Positions 33,888-43,393 of a DNA stretch of 64,000 nucleotides are shown here, piece by piece. Position 1 is the first letter of the stretch; every line of letters begins with the position of its first letter. Source of the stretch: Bacteroidales bacterium (GTDB lineage Bacteria; Bacteroidota; Bacteroidia; Bacteroidales; UBA932); contig JAFVQD010000005.1 of assembly GCA_017504965.1 (NCBI GenBank), forward strand, positions 1 through 64,000. The letters are read 5' to 3'. The notes under the pieces were generated by a model. That model was given only the letters and a program-made list of their open reading frames with translations, was not told the DNA's origin and did no database searches. The translations under genes and the position numbers were made by a program.

Positions 33888-35522
33888 TTATGGCAGAAGA
33901 ATTGAGTCCTTCCAGAGGGAGATCGCTTTAGCCAATTGCTCATCAGACTTGAGGATATTTTCAGCGGCCCCTCTCTGATAATAATATTTGGTGCATATCT
34001 CCTGCTCCAACGCCTCTTTAATATGTTTCTTATGGTGTCTCAGGAACTCCTCCTTGGATAGGGTAACGATATCCAGCATATTCTCTACAGCATCCTTATT
34101 GCTGTCATACAGCCCCTCCCTTTTGGCAGCTGCCACTACCCTCTCCATCTCTATCTGCGACTCGGACCTGTGGTCAAACTCCTTCTGGGCAGCAAACTGC
34201 ACGAATGCCTCAAACTCAGAATCGCTCAGAGCAAACTTCCCTGCTGGGGCTATCTCCACGTGGGATTTGTAGTAGTCAATAGCAAAATCGTTGAGGATAT
34301 CGCTGTAAATCAGGGCTACCATCGGTCTGCTGTAGTATTCAGTCTCCACCTTCACATCCGGAGTGATACCGCCACCGTCATATACCGAACGCCCTGAGGC
34401 AGTCTTGAACTCTCTCTTAAGTGAATCTGCCACGACACCGACACTGCCATCCTCATTGCGATTTGAATAATCTATAGCCTGGACACACCTTCCGCTGGGT
34501 GTATAATATTTGGCGATAGTGAGTTTCAGAGAGTTGTCATATCCTACAGGCCTGATATTCTGCACAAGCCCTTTTCCGAACGTGCGTGTACCCGCTACGA
34601 CAGCCCTATCCAGATCCTGAAGAGCGCCCGCCACTATCTCAGAAGATGATGCAGAACCCGAATTGACAAGTACCATAATAGGTATCTCTGTATCAAGGGG
34701 ATCTGTAGTGGTTCTGAACTCCTCATTCATACGAGGGGCTTTCCCTCTCTGAGAGACCACCAGAGTCCCTTTCGGAACGAAGAGCGACACGATATCTACC
34801 GCCTCACTCATAAGACCGCCACCATTGCCACGAAGATCGAGGATAAGCCTCTTCATCTGGCCATTGCCCTTAAGGTCTTCAAATGCCCTCTTCACATCCC
34901 TCGATCCGTACAGGGTAAAACCACCTATCTGTATATAGCCGATAGTGTCCTGAACCATACCATAGTAGACTACATCTGAGACGTGGATCCTCTCTCTCTC
35001 CAGAAGAACATCCTCCACCTCTCCACTTCTTATTTTTTTCACTTTCAATTTCAGTTCTGAACCAGGCTCACCTTTCATCCTCTCACTGGCCTGACTCACC
35101 TCCATATCCATAGTGGATACACCGTCGATCTCCAGTATCCTGTCACCCGGCTGCAGCCCCATCTTCGCAGAAGGGGTGTTTTCGTAAGGCTCTGATATCA
35201 TAATCTCACCTGAGGGGAGTTTCTTGATGATGGAGCCCACACCTCCATAGCTGCCGGTAGTGAGCATATCTATCTGGTTTTCATTCTCCTCGGGTATATA
35301 TTCTGTATATGGATCAAGAGTGCGGAGCATAGAATTTATCCCTGTATTTACCAGTTTCTCCACATCTACAGAGTCTACATAATATGTGTCAAGTGTACGT
35401 AGAATTATACTCTGCACCTCCAGACTCTTTCCAGTCCTGAACTCCTTGGACTGACCTGAAACATTTGTAAACGGAAGAATGGCCAACACTATGGCAGCCA
35501 AAGGATATCTGAATTTCATCAT
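33888..35522 (-). CDS. S41 carboxy-terminal processing protease
   Basis: Exported 544-aa serine protease with a signal peptide (1-23, ending VSGQ) that degrades or trims periplasmic proteins. A PDZ domain lies at about 85-165 (GVGSIIKKLPSG, GLQPGDRILEIDG). The S41 core shows LDLRGNGGG (228-236), the nucleophile serine within SASSSE (290-295) and the general base Lys317 in TFGKGLVQ. The region after 400 is helical, as in many Bacteroidetes CtpA proteins. It converges on the U32 gene and is divergent from rdgB. Confidence 0.93.
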   Translation of the reverse strand: MMKFRYPLAAIVLAILPFTNVSGQSKEFRTGKSLEVQSIILRTLDTYYVDSVDVEKLVNTGINSMLRTLDPYTEYIPEENENQIDMLTTGSYGGVGSIIKKLPSGEIMISEPYENTPSAKMGLQPGDRILEIDGVSTMDMEVSQASERMKGEPGSELKLKVKKIRSGEVEDVLLERERIHVSDVVYYGMVQDTIGYIQIGGFTLYGSRDVKRAFEDLKGNGQMKRLILDLRGNGGGLMSEAVDIVSLFVPKGTLVVSQRGKAPRMNEEFRTTTDPLDTEIPIMVLVNSGSASSSEIVAGALQDLDRAVVAGTRTFGKGLVQNIRPVGYDNSLKLTIAKYYTPSGRCVQAIDYSNRNEDGSVGVVADSLKREFKTASGRSVYDGGGITPDVKVETEYYSRPMVALIYSDILNDFAIDYYKSHVEIAPAGKFALSDSEFEAFVQFAAQKEFDHRSESQIEMERVVAAAKREGLYDSNKDAVENMLDIVTLSKEEFLRHHKKHIKEALEQEICTKYYYQRGAAENILKSDEQLAKAISLWKDSILLP

Positions 35523-35542
35523 ACTTATTCTTTTATATCTTA

Positions 35543-35550
35543 CAAAAATA
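35543..35550 (-). promoter_or_regulatory. Candidate -7 box for the S41 protease
   Basis: Reads TATTTTTG on the minus strand, 20 bp upstream of the ATG at 35522. Confidence 0.45.
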
Positions 35551-35559
35551 ATCTTTTCC

Positions 35560-35567
35560 TATCTTTG
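35560..35567 (+). promoter_or_regulatory. Candidate -7 box for rdgB-recO-GH3
   Basis: TATCTTTG, 25 bp upstream of the rdgB ATG, back-to-back with the S41 protease box. Confidence 0.5.
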
Positions 35568-35592
35568 TTGCAACAATTGACTTTCAAGAGAT

Positions 35593-36174
35593 ATGAATAT
35601 CATCTTCGCCACAGGCAACAAACACAAACTTCAGGAGGCTCAGCAAATTCTGGGCCCGGAATTCACACTCAGAACATCTGCAGAGAGCGGAATCACAGAG
35701 GATATCCCCGAAACATCACACACCCTTAAAGGCAATGCCATACAGAAGGCGATGTATATCTGGGACAGACTCCACACGAACTGCTTCGCAGATGACACCG
35801 GACTGGAGATCGATGCCCTGAATGGAGCTCCCGGGGTCTACTCTGCAAGATACGCAGGGGAAAAGTGTTCGTTCCAGGACAATATAGTAAAAGTGCTCAA
35901 GGAACTCGAAGGGGTACCTGCCCCCCGCACTGCAAGATTCAGATGTGTGGTGGCACTCGTGGTCGACGGACAGATCACCACTTTTGACGGGATCGTCGAG
36001 GGTGAAATCACCCTGGAGCCTCGCGGCAATGGGGGATTTGGCTACGACCCGATCTTCAAGCCTCAGGGATATGACAGATGCTTCTCCGAACTCTCCGCAG
36101 ACGAAAAGAACTCCATATCCCACAGGGGGATGGCGATGAAACTCCTCTCAGAACACCTTAAGACCATAAAATAG
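35593..36174 (+). CDS. rdgB: Non-canonical purine NTP pyrophosphatase
   Basis: A 193-aa Ham1/RdgB enzyme that hydrolyses dITP, ITP and XTP to keep them out of nucleic acids. The start FATGNKHKLQEAQQIL, the substrate motif FADDTGLEIDALNGAPGVYS and GFGYDPIF are diagnostic, and SHRGMA closes the active site. Length and ends match the family. recO begins 3 bp later, linking nucleotide-pool sanitation with DNA repair in one message. Confidence 0.96.
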   Translation: MNIIFATGNKHKLQEAQQILGPEFTLRTSAESGITEDIPETSHTLKGNAIQKAMYIWDRLHTNCFADDTGLEIDALNGAPGVYSARYAGEKCSFQDNIVKVLKELEGVPAPRTARFRCVVALVVDGQITTFDGIVEGEITLEPRGNGGFGYDPIFKPQGYDRCFSELSADEKNSISHRGMAMKLLSEHLKTIK

Positions 36175-36177
36175 CGA

Positions 36178-36831
36178 ATGATCCTCCTCCACACCACCAA
36201 ATATGGAGACTCCTCCCTGATATTGCACGGGTTTACCCGTGAGCAGGGGCGAAAAAGCTTTATGGTGCGTGGACTGGGGAGAAAGCGGGGATCCAGCTCC
36301 ACAGCACTTCTCCATCCGCTAAGCATTCTGGAACTGGAACTCCGACCTGGGGCTGAGTATGCCATTGCGCAGCTGAAGGATTATACCGCCAAATACCCGC
36401 TGCACTCACTCAGGGGTAGTATCATAAAGAACACCATTGCCCTCTATATAAGCGAACTTCTCTATCGCACTCTGCGAGATTCGGAGAGCGACCCTTCGCT
36501 ATACGATTTTCTGGAAAGCTCCATTCTGACGCTTAATGCCCTGGAAGGAGGGATACCAAACTTTCATATATGGTTCACTATCAAATATATATCACTGCTG
36601 GGATTTATGCCGGACTCCTCTTCTCTGGAGCTTTTCGAAACATTCGAGCCCTGGCAGAGGGAGCTGCTTTCACGATTTTTGACATCGGAAGTGGAGGAGA
36701 GCCTGAATATTTCTCTGAAAAGGGAGAAAAGAAATGAGTTTATCGAATCCTTGGTGCGATTTTTGGAGCAATGTTTGGGACAACGCATAGATATAAAATC
36801 ACTGAACGTACTGCACCAAGTTCTTATTTAG
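36178..36831 (+). CDS. recO: DNA repair protein RecO
   Basis: A 217-aa protein of the RecFOR pathway that loads RecA on SSB-coated DNA. The N-terminal OB fold is recognised by LLHTTKYGDSSLILHGFTREQG and KSFMVRG. The helical C-terminal half (ISELLYRTLRDSESDPSLYDFLE, given here in part) follows. No zinc-binding cysteine cluster is seen, which is common in Bacteroidetes RecO. It lies between rdgB (3 bp) and the GH3 gene (9 bp). Confidence 0.9.
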   Translation: MILLHTTKYGDSSLILHGFTREQGRKSFMVRGLGRKRGSSSTALLHPLSILELELRPGAEYAIAQLKDYTAKYPLHSLRGSIIKNTIALYISELLYRTLRDSESDPSLYDFLESSILTLNALEGGIPNFHIWFTIKYISLLGFMPDSSSLELFETFEPWQRELLSRFLTSEVEESLNISLKREKRNEFIESLVRFLEQCLGQRIDIKSLNVLHQVLI

Positions 36832-36840
36832 CGACCACAG

Positions 36841-38361
36841 ATGAATTTTATAAACACCATTTTGCTCACATACTGGAGAGGGCTTCTGAGAGAGATTGAC
36901 AGTTACAGGGAGTCTCCGATAGAGGTTCAGAGGGGGGTATTTGACACCCTAGTATCTAATGGAAGGGAGACAAAATTCGGGAAGGAGCACCATTTCGATA
37001 ACATCCACAGTTATGAGGACTTCCGTAAAAATGTCCCTGTCAGAGACTATAATGCCATCAGCCCATACATAGAGCGGATCCGGCACGGTGAAGATTATGT
37101 ACTGTGGAACCAGAAAATCCCCTGGTATGCCAAATCGAGCGGAACGAGTGCAGACAAGAGCAAGTTCATCCCCATCTCCCCGGACAATCTCAAAGGGTGC
37201 CATATGAAAGGTTTTCAGGCACTTTTGGCATCATACATAAACTCCCATCAGGATAGCAGACTATTCTACGGCAAATCTCTAACCTTAGGAGGGAGTGTAA
37301 AACCTGAGAGTTCAGGTGGTGCATCTTACTATAGCGGAGATCTCTCTGCCGTCCTCCTTCAAAACTCCCCCAAGGTGGTGGAGCTGGTAAGGGTCCCATC
37401 CAGAAAGACCGCCCTCGTACACGACTTTGAGGAGAAAAATCTCAGGATATGCCAGGAGTGTTCGAAGGCAAATGTCACAAGTTTTGCCGGGGTCCCTTCG
37501 TGGAATCTTATTATGATCGAGAAGCTACTGGAATATAATGGGGTGGAGCATCTTACTGATATATGGCCTAATATAGAGCTGTTTATGCACGGTGGAATCA
37601 GTTTTGAACCGTACAAGGAGCAGTTCAAGAGGCTTATCCCATCTCCAGGGATGAACTATATGGAGAACTATAACGCCTCTGAAGGGTATTTTGCTTTCCA
37701 GGATGATCTGTCAGATCCGGGGATGCTTCTGACCCTCGGTAATGGCGTCTTCTATGAATTTATCCCTATGGGAGATCTCCAATCTGTTCTGGACGGAGAA
37801 TCTGATAAGATATATCCACTCGAAGAGGTTAAGCAGGATGAGCAGTACGCTGTCGTAATATCTACAAACAGCGGACTGTGGAGATACCTTATAGGAGACT
37901 GTGTCAAGTTTACATCTGTATCACCTTACAAGATAATAATAACAGGGCGTACACAGCAGTTTATCAACGCTTTCGGCGAAGAGCTGATGATAGATAATGC
38001 CGAAAAGGCACTCGCTTACACTTGTAAACAGACAGGAATCACTGTGAAAGAGTATACTGTGGCACCCATCTTTATGGATGAACACACTCGCGGTGGACAC
38101 CAGTGGGCGGTGGAGTTTGAAGAGGGGGCTGAGGTGGACTATGAGAAGTTTGCAGACATTCTTGATGCCCGTCTATGTGAACTGAACTCCGATTATGAGG
38201 CCAAAAGGTGTGAAAGTCACACTATGGACCGTCTTACACTCACCCCCGTCCCATCAGGGACATTCTACCGATGGATGGCGTCACGGGGCAAAATCGGCGG
38301 CCAGAATAAAGTCCCACGCCTGAGCAGCGACAGAAAACATATCGACAGCATACTGGGATAA
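36841..38361 (+). CDS. GH3 auxin-responsive promoter family protein
   Basis: A 506-aa member of the GH3 family in the ANL adenylating superfamily. The plant relatives conjugate amino acids to acyl acids such as auxin and jasmonate. Recognisable motifs are WYAKSSGTSADKSKFIPIS, matching the ATP phosphate-binding loop, YNASEGYFAFQDD, and LWRYLIGDCVKFTS, the GH3 YxxGD motif. The C-terminal lid follows. Bacteroidetes commonly encode such proteins, but their acyl substrate and amine are not established. It is the last gene of rdgB-recO-GH3 and is followed by a strong hairpin terminator. Confidence 0.87.
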   Translation: MNFINTILLTYWRGLLREIDSYRESPIEVQRGVFDTLVSNGRETKFGKEHHFDNIHSYEDFRKNVPVRDYNAISPYIERIRHGEDYVLWNQKIPWYAKSSGTSADKSKFIPISPDNLKGCHMKGFQALLASYINSHQDSRLFYGKSLTLGGSVKPESSGGASYYSGDLSAVLLQNSPKVVELVRVPSRKTALVHDFEEKNLRICQECSKANVTSFAGVPSWNLIMIEKLLEYNGVEHLTDIWPNIELFMHGGISFEPYKEQFKRLIPSPGMNYMENYNASEGYFAFQDDLSDPGMLLTLGNGVFYEFIPMGDLQSVLDGESDKIYPLEEVKQDEQYAVVISTNSGLWRYLIGDCVKFTSVSPYKIIITGRTQQFINAFGEELMIDNAEKALAYTCKQTGITVKEYTVAPIFMDEHTRGGHQWAVEFEEGAEVDYEKFADILDARLCELNSDYEAKRCESHTMDRLTLTPVPSGTFYRWMASRGKIGGQNKVPRLSSDRKHIDSILG

Positions 38362-38365
38362 AAGA

Positions 38366-38406
38366 GATACCCGCGATAGGATTTTTGAATTCCTGCCGCG
38401 GGTATC
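38366..38406. terminator. Bidirectional hairpin terminator
   Basis: GATACCCGCG (38366-38375) pairs perfectly with CGCGGGTATC (38397-38406), and inner AGGA/TCCT bases can extend the stem. It lies between the convergent GH3 and caspase genes. Leftward transcripts meet TCTTTTAT after the stem; rightward ones meet a short T-poor tail, so leftward termination is better supported. Confidence 0.7.
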
Positions 38407-38428
38407 TTGTAAAAAAGAGTATCTGTGA

Positions 38429-41194
38429 TTACTCAGCTGAAGGGGATGCCATCAATGATGTATTCCAATTTGACCAAGTAGGAGATACCATATGCTGTGG
38501 TTCCTGAATCTTATTGATCTTGGCAGTAGCTTTTCTAACCTCTGCATTGGTTTTCAGGAACAAATCTTCAAGAGAGATGTTACCATTTGCATCTCTTAGA
38601 CATTTAAGAAGGAAGTATGTATAGTATCCGTGTTTTTTCTCACGATATACAGATGATGTCTGGTCACCGCTACTTGATGAGAAAGCGATAACGTTACCTG
38701 ACATAAGTGATTTCTTAGGAACTACACGTACACCTTTCTGAGCAATGATAGGTGCATTACTCTTATAACCACCGGAGAAGCAGGCATCAAGGAATACATA
38801 AGCACCTTTGATATTCTGCTGACCCAATTGGTCATAAAGATCTTTAAGGGCGATACCGAACTTCACATTCTTACCTGTAAGGTCGCAAGGTAGAAGGTAA
38901 GCCTCTTTGGTAGCCTCCTCTGCACTACCGTGGCCTGAGTAGTAAAAGAACAACTCTGCGTTAGGATCTGTCTTGGCCATATTGATAAGCCAGTCAAGTT
39001 TCTCGTGCATAAGACCGGTAGTGGCATTAGGAACAAATGTGATATTCTCTTTTGGAATACCGAATGTCTGCAGACAGTACTCCTGGAATACAAGTGCATC
39101 GTTGATAGCGAACGGTACGTTGATCTCGGCATTTCCACCGGTCATACTATAGTCCTCATTACCGATGATAAGTGCATAACGGTTGCTCTGTCTTCCACCT
39201 CTTGGAACATTCTCAAGAAGCTCACTGTCAAGACCGATCTGGAAGTCCTGAACATTGTTTTTCTTGGCCCTTGCTGCACCCTGAATGTTGAGTGTACTTG
39301 ATGCAGTAAGATACTCACCAAGTTTTACTTTATAAGCATCATTGATATAGGTAGATCTGGTGCTCTCTGTACCGGCAAGAACTACAGCGATAGAGTCTCC
39401 GATAAAACGTTTGTTGACTACGAAACCATAGTCGATAGTTTTTACCTCACCGGGACCGATGCTCTCGATAACAAGCTCTTCACTCTGCAAGTTGAAGACA
39501 TTGTCAGGAAGTTTGAACTGAAGTTTCACATTTTTAGCCTCTTTGGTACCATAGTTCTGGATAGCCAAAGTCAATTTGCCGTTTTTACCGATAGTGATAG
39601 ATGTTCCATCTTCGGCGAAGAACTGATAGTCAGCTACCCTTAGTCTAGGTATAGCCAGCTCCTCGGTATTCATAACGATATGTGCAGGGTCGGCATCGAA
39701 ACCATTTGCCTCAAAAGCGAAGATGTCGATGTTTGCTACAGCTGTAGGCATATCTTCTTTTACGATGTAGCTGAATTTATAATCTTTTGACTGGCCTGCC
39801 AGGATGTTACCGCCGTCGAGCTCTCTGGGGCCTTCAAAATACATATCATAACCTTGTTGTTCAGATATTCTGATACGGAGGTTATAGGCATCACCCAGAC
39901 CATTGTTGGTGATAGTGAAATTGATTTCAAAGTGCTCACCGGCATCGATGTTCTTATTGCCGTTACCATCGATGATGTCGTTGATCTTGATAACCAGCTG
40001 AGCTGGATTAGTAGGGATAGGTGCAGCCTCATTGGTGAATGATGTGCTTGCAAGATTGCTCTGTTTGAGCTGTGCATTATATGCAGTGAGCTTATCAGAG
40101 AAAGTGGCGTATGATGCACCTTCGTTGATGATTTGCTTCATTACCTCGTACTCTGAATCCATATCCATAAACTGATATACACCTGCAAGACCTTGCATAT
40201 ATTTTACAGATGTAGGCTCGGCCTGAAGGATTTTGATGAACAGGTCGTGAGCATCCATCAGATATTGTGATGCACGCTGACGAACCACTGCATACTGGGT
40301 GTCGTCTGCGATAGTAGCACCTTCATTTACGATTTTAGTGGCGATATTGAAGTTGGCACGTGCAAGACCAGATATGATTTCGATGCTGTTGGGATTCATT
40401 GCATAAAGTCTTCCGTATGCCTCAAGTGCCTGTTCGTTATTGCCCTGTTTCTCCATAATACGAGCTTTGATAGGGAGAACTTGGGTGTTGTTAGGGTCGA
40501 TAGCCAAAATTCTGTCGATGGTATTTACCAGTTTGGCCATATTGTTGGTAGCAATATGTACGTTTACCAGGTTATATAGGAAATCGAGCGATACAGGATA
40601 TTTTTTTGCAGCCTTCTCCAGGATCTTCTCTTGTTCGGCATAGTCTTTTTGAGAGTTGTATATCATATTCAGATATACATAAGAGCTTTTAACCTGACCC
40701 TCATCCAAAGTGACACCTTGCTGTTCAAGGCTCAGAAACTCATTGAAATACTTGATGGCTTGGGGTCTTTTATGAAGTGCGTATGCAGATGTTGCTGCGT
40801 AATAGACTACTGATGGATACTGAGCGTCTCTCTGGAAAAGGTCTGTTCTGAACACTTTAAGCTGAGGGATATCGATATAACCGGCAGCGCAGTCAAGTCC
40901 CTTTTGTGGTTGTCTCTTGTCTGAATAGTAGATGGCACCATTCAGAAGCGCAGGATACATAGCGCGCAGACGGTTTTTGGTACCTTCAATGTTAGTGTTT
41001 GATGGATCTTCTGCCAAAGCAGCAAACAGCTTGTAACTGTCTACAAGATAAGTGTACATAAGGTCGATGTTTGTACCCTTATCTCTCTCACTCTCGTACA
41101 TTACATAAGCCTGGTTAGCTTTGCCATAGTTGGCCTGGCCAAATGCTACGGCAGCCGAAAGGAGCAATACGATAGAAATTAGAACTCTTTTCAT
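38429..41194 (-). CDS. Secreted caspase-fold protease with TPR repeats
   Basis: Exported protein of 921 aa with a signal peptide (1-20, AVAFGQ). Residues about 25-360 form TPR-like helical repeats. Residues about 395-640 carry two CARDB/Ig-like beta domains (INDIIDGNGNKNIDAGEHFE; LAIQNYGTKEAKNVKL). The C-terminal caspase-like C14 domain starts at RYALIIGNEDY and has an intact dyad: His755 in YYSGHG and Cys805 in FLDACFSGG. This resembles bacterial orthocaspases, usually Arg/Lys-specific, but the specificity cannot be read here. The gene lies 21 bp downstream of a beta-propeller gene with a matching signal peptide, so the two probably act together in the periplasm or outside the cell. Confidence 0.88.
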   Translation of the reverse strand: MKRVLISIVLLLSAAVAFGQANYGKANQAYVMYESERDKGTNIDLMYTYLVDSYKLFAALAEDPSNTNIEGTKNRLRAMYPALLNGAIYYSDKRQPQKGLDCAAGYIDIPQLKVFRTDLFQRDAQYPSVVYYAATSAYALHKRPQAIKYFNEFLSLEQQGVTLDEGQVKSSYVYLNMIYNSQKDYAEQEKILEKAAKKYPVSLDFLYNLVNVHIATNNMAKLVNTIDRILAIDPNNTQVLPIKARIMEKQGNNEQALEAYGRLYAMNPNSIEIISGLARANFNIATKIVNEGATIADDTQYAVVRQRASQYLMDAHDLFIKILQAEPTSVKYMQGLAGVYQFMDMDSEYEVMKQIINEGASYATFSDKLTAYNAQLKQSNLASTSFTNEAAPIPTNPAQLVIKINDIIDGNGNKNIDAGEHFEINFTITNNGLGDAYNLRIRISEQQGYDMYFEGPRELDGGNILAGQSKDYKFSYIVKEDMPTAVANIDIFAFEANGFDADPAHIVMNTEELAIPRLRVADYQFFAEDGTSITIGKNGKLTLAIQNYGTKEAKNVKLQFKLPDNVFNLQSEELVIESIGPGEVKTIDYGFVVNKRFIGDSIAVVLAGTESTRSTYINDAYKVKLGEYLTASSTLNIQGAARAKKNNVQDFQIGLDSELLENVPRGGRQSNRYALIIGNEDYSMTGGNAEINVPFAINDALVFQEYCLQTFGIPKENITFVPNATTGLMHEKLDWLINMAKTDPNAELFFYYSGHGSAEEATKEAYLLPCDLTGKNVKFGIALKDLYDQLGQQNIKGAYVFLDACFSGGYKSNAPIIAQKGVRVVPKKSLMSGNVIAFSSSSGDQTSSVYREKKHGYYTYFLLKCLRDANGNISLEDLFLKTNAEVRKATAKINKIQEPQHMVSPTWSNWNTSLMASPSAE

Positions 41195-41215
41195 TATATA
41201 TTAAACTTGTTTTGA

Positions 41216-43291
41216 TTACTTTTTGAATGCGTCGTATATCATAACCTCTACGCTGATTCTTCTGAACTGGCCACCTTTTTGATCAGATACCTTAACCTGA
41301 TACTCAAACTGGTTTTTAGTGTGTTTCAGAGTCTCAATATCACGCTCCATAGATGTTTTCAGGCCAAGACCGCGAGCAAAAGCAAGCTGCTGATTAGAGG
41401 TGATGCCTGAAGCTTGGGTCAATGTGATGTTGTCAAGATCACCATTGTTATAGTAAGGCTCATTTACAAATTCGCCATACATTCCATTATAGGCAATTTT
41501 TCCTCTGATAGGGCTGGCATCTGCAGAACCGGTGATAGTGATTTTAACCTTTTTGCCCGGTTCAAGATATTTTGCGAACTCACCGTCAAAGGCACCTTTG
41601 ATAATTTTCACCAAGGTCTGGGCAGCATTGGCCCTTCTTATATTGTATGATCCAGAAGGGAAGTCATCGTTGACACCTGCTGTCATATTTATCACCTCGT
41701 ACTCATAACCGATCTTGTAGTTGAAAATGTCGTTGCCGTTGGCATCCACATCCTTAACTACATCTGTGGTGACGTTGATCTTGGTGTTGTCAGTGATGAG
41801 GTTGTCTTGGGTGTGCTCTTCGACTACAGTCTGTTTGATCTCTTGCAGCTTAACCTCTTCCAGGCTGATCTGCTGCATAATCTCCAGAGGAATGAACCCT
41901 TCTTCTTCCATATTGATGGCGTCAAGTTTGGTACGGCCGATGTTATCGAAGATATAGACTTTATTGGTGGTCTCATTCAATACCTCTACATAAGCAAGAA
42001 CAAACTCGTCGTTCTCGTTCAATGTATAGACTGCATTGCTGAATGTAAGGTTTTCTGAGTTTGAGAAAGACTCTTTCTCCTCTTCAGGCACCTCAAGTGC
42101 AATAGGGGGGAGTGCGTTAAACTCGATATTCAGCATACTGTTTTCTGCATCATACTCACCCACAAACGGACTGTCCATGGCGATACGGTCACCCGCCATC
42201 TCAGTGGCAATCTCCTGAGCAAACAATTCGTGCTGTTTTAGACGGGTCTCGTCATTAACACGGATGGCATACTCTTCCATAGTCTCACCCTCCATCATCT
42301 TTACCCATTCATTCATCTTATCATCGATAGCAGAGTTAAGTTCTTTGGCAAAAAATGGAGACAAACCATTTGCATCCCATACTACAAGCTGATCTACACG
42401 GTCTGAAATGACATAGAAATTGCCATTGTCTTTAAAGAAGCTACCGTTTTTGATTAAGATTGCAGATTCATCAAGAGTCTGTTCAACAGAGTAGTTTTTC
42501 AGGTTGATAATAGGGATACTGTTATTGTTCTTGACCACAGCCAAGTACTTTCCTTCCGGGTGGAAAGATGGAGAACCTACAAGTCCCTCAAGGTCATAGT
42601 TGGATGTCTTTTCCCATTTTCTGGTTTCGTATACATTAACCATACTCATAGTGGTAACTGCAAACTGTGAGGCATCGGGTGAGAAGGTGATACCTGTTAC
42701 GGTCTCATCAAATTCCAAAGATGTACGAACTTCGTGTGTTTCAAAGTTGTAGATTACTACGAAATTATCAATAGCTGCAGCGATGAAGTGGTTGTTTGAA
42801 CTCATCGCAAGGAGTGACGCCGGACCATCAGCCTGTATGTATGCTGTGGGTATATAGTCCCGGGTGTTATATATGATAATCTCACCCAAAGTATTTGATG
42901 CTACGAATGTTCTTGAATCGGGACTATAACACATCGCTACCGGGTATGGTTTCCCACTCAGTCCTTTTCTCTTGTCCTTCAGATTGAACAGCTCCTTATC
43001 CTCTTCCAGATATGAATAAATGGAGATGTATTTCTTGTTCATAAGTACTGCATATGAACTTTTTGCAGGGTTCATTATGATGGAAGTCACATTAGAAGCA
43101 CTTCGTGCAGCAGGGAAATTTCTAAGGTTCAGAACCTCTCCATAGGAGGTATACAAAATACAGAATGAAGCATTTGAAAATTCCCCTACAGGCTTGGTGT
43201 TAAAAGATTTCTTGAGAGTAATTTGTGCGTTCAGATTAAACCCTGCAGAGCATAATAAGCAAGCAAGGACAATGAAAATTTTTGTTTTCAT
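41216..43291 (-). CDS. Secreted beta-propeller (WD40-like) protein
   Basis: A 691-aa exported protein. The start MKTKIFIVLACLLCSAGF at 43291 gives a signal peptide; a longer frame to 43339 would begin inside the predicted promoter. Residues about 40-330 contain WD40-like blades (for example MCYSPDSRTFVAS, GITFSPDASQFAV, PSFHPEGKYLAVV). A middle helical and acidic region follows. The last 140 residues (VKITITGSADASPI, SNQQLAFARGLGLK) recall an OmpA-like domain with its RA-helix, which is a tentative reading. The caspase-fold gene follows after 21 bp. The propeller may recruit substrates or cell-wall targets for that protease. Confidence 0.78.
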   Translation of the reverse strand: MKTKIFIVLACLLCSAGFNLNAQITLKKSFNTKPVGEFSNASFCILYTSYGEVLNLRNFPAARSASNVTSIIMNPAKSSYAVLMNKKYISIYSYLEEDKELFNLKDKRKGLSGKPYPVAMCYSPDSRTFVASNTLGEIIIYNTRDYIPTAYIQADGPASLLAMSSNNHFIAAAIDNFVVIYNFETHEVRTSLEFDETVTGITFSPDASQFAVTTMSMVNVYETRKWEKTSNYDLEGLVGSPSFHPEGKYLAVVKNNNSIPIINLKNYSVEQTLDESAILIKNGSFFKDNGNFYVISDRVDQLVVWDANGLSPFFAKELNSAIDDKMNEWVKMMEGETMEEYAIRVNDETRLKQHELFAQEIATEMAGDRIAMDSPFVGEYDAENSMLNIEFNALPPIALEVPEEEKESFSNSENLTFSNAVYTLNENDEFVLAYVEVLNETTNKVYIFDNIGRTKLDAINMEEEGFIPLEIMQQISLEEVKLQEIKQTVVEEHTQDNLITDNTKINVTTDVVKDVDANGNDIFNYKIGYEYEVINMTAGVNDDFPSGSYNIRRANAAQTLVKIIKGAFDGEFAKYLEPGKKVKITITGSADASPIRGKIAYNGMYGEFVNEPYYNNGDLDNITLTQASGITSNQQLAFARGLGLKTSMERDIETLKHTKNQFEYQVKVSDQKGGQFRRISVEVMIYDAFKK

Positions 43292-43336
43292 ATCAAAAGA
43301 AAGGTATGTAATGTGTGGACAATTTGAATTATTCCG

Positions 43337-43344
43337 CAAAAGTA
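43337..43344 (-). promoter_or_regulatory. Candidate -7 box for the propeller-caspase operon
   Basis: Reads TACTTTTG on the minus strand, 45 bp upstream of the ATG at 43291. It supports the shorter start. Confidence 0.5.
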
Positions 43345-43379
43345 TGTAATAAATCTATAATAATCAATAAATTTCTTCC

Positions 43380-43387
43380 TATCTTCG
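43380..43387 (+). promoter_or_regulatory. Possible -7 box of rsgA, close to the start codon
   Basis: TATCTTCG differs from TAnnTTTG at one base and ends 6 bp before the rsgA ATG. If used, the message would be nearly leaderless. Confidence 0.4.
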
Positions 43388-43393
43388 CGCTGT

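Noticed and set aside
38429-43291. A CRISPR-associated or gasdermin-type cell-death module
   Set aside because: Both proteins have signal peptides, and no gasdermin, nucleotidyltransferase or Cas gene is adjacent.
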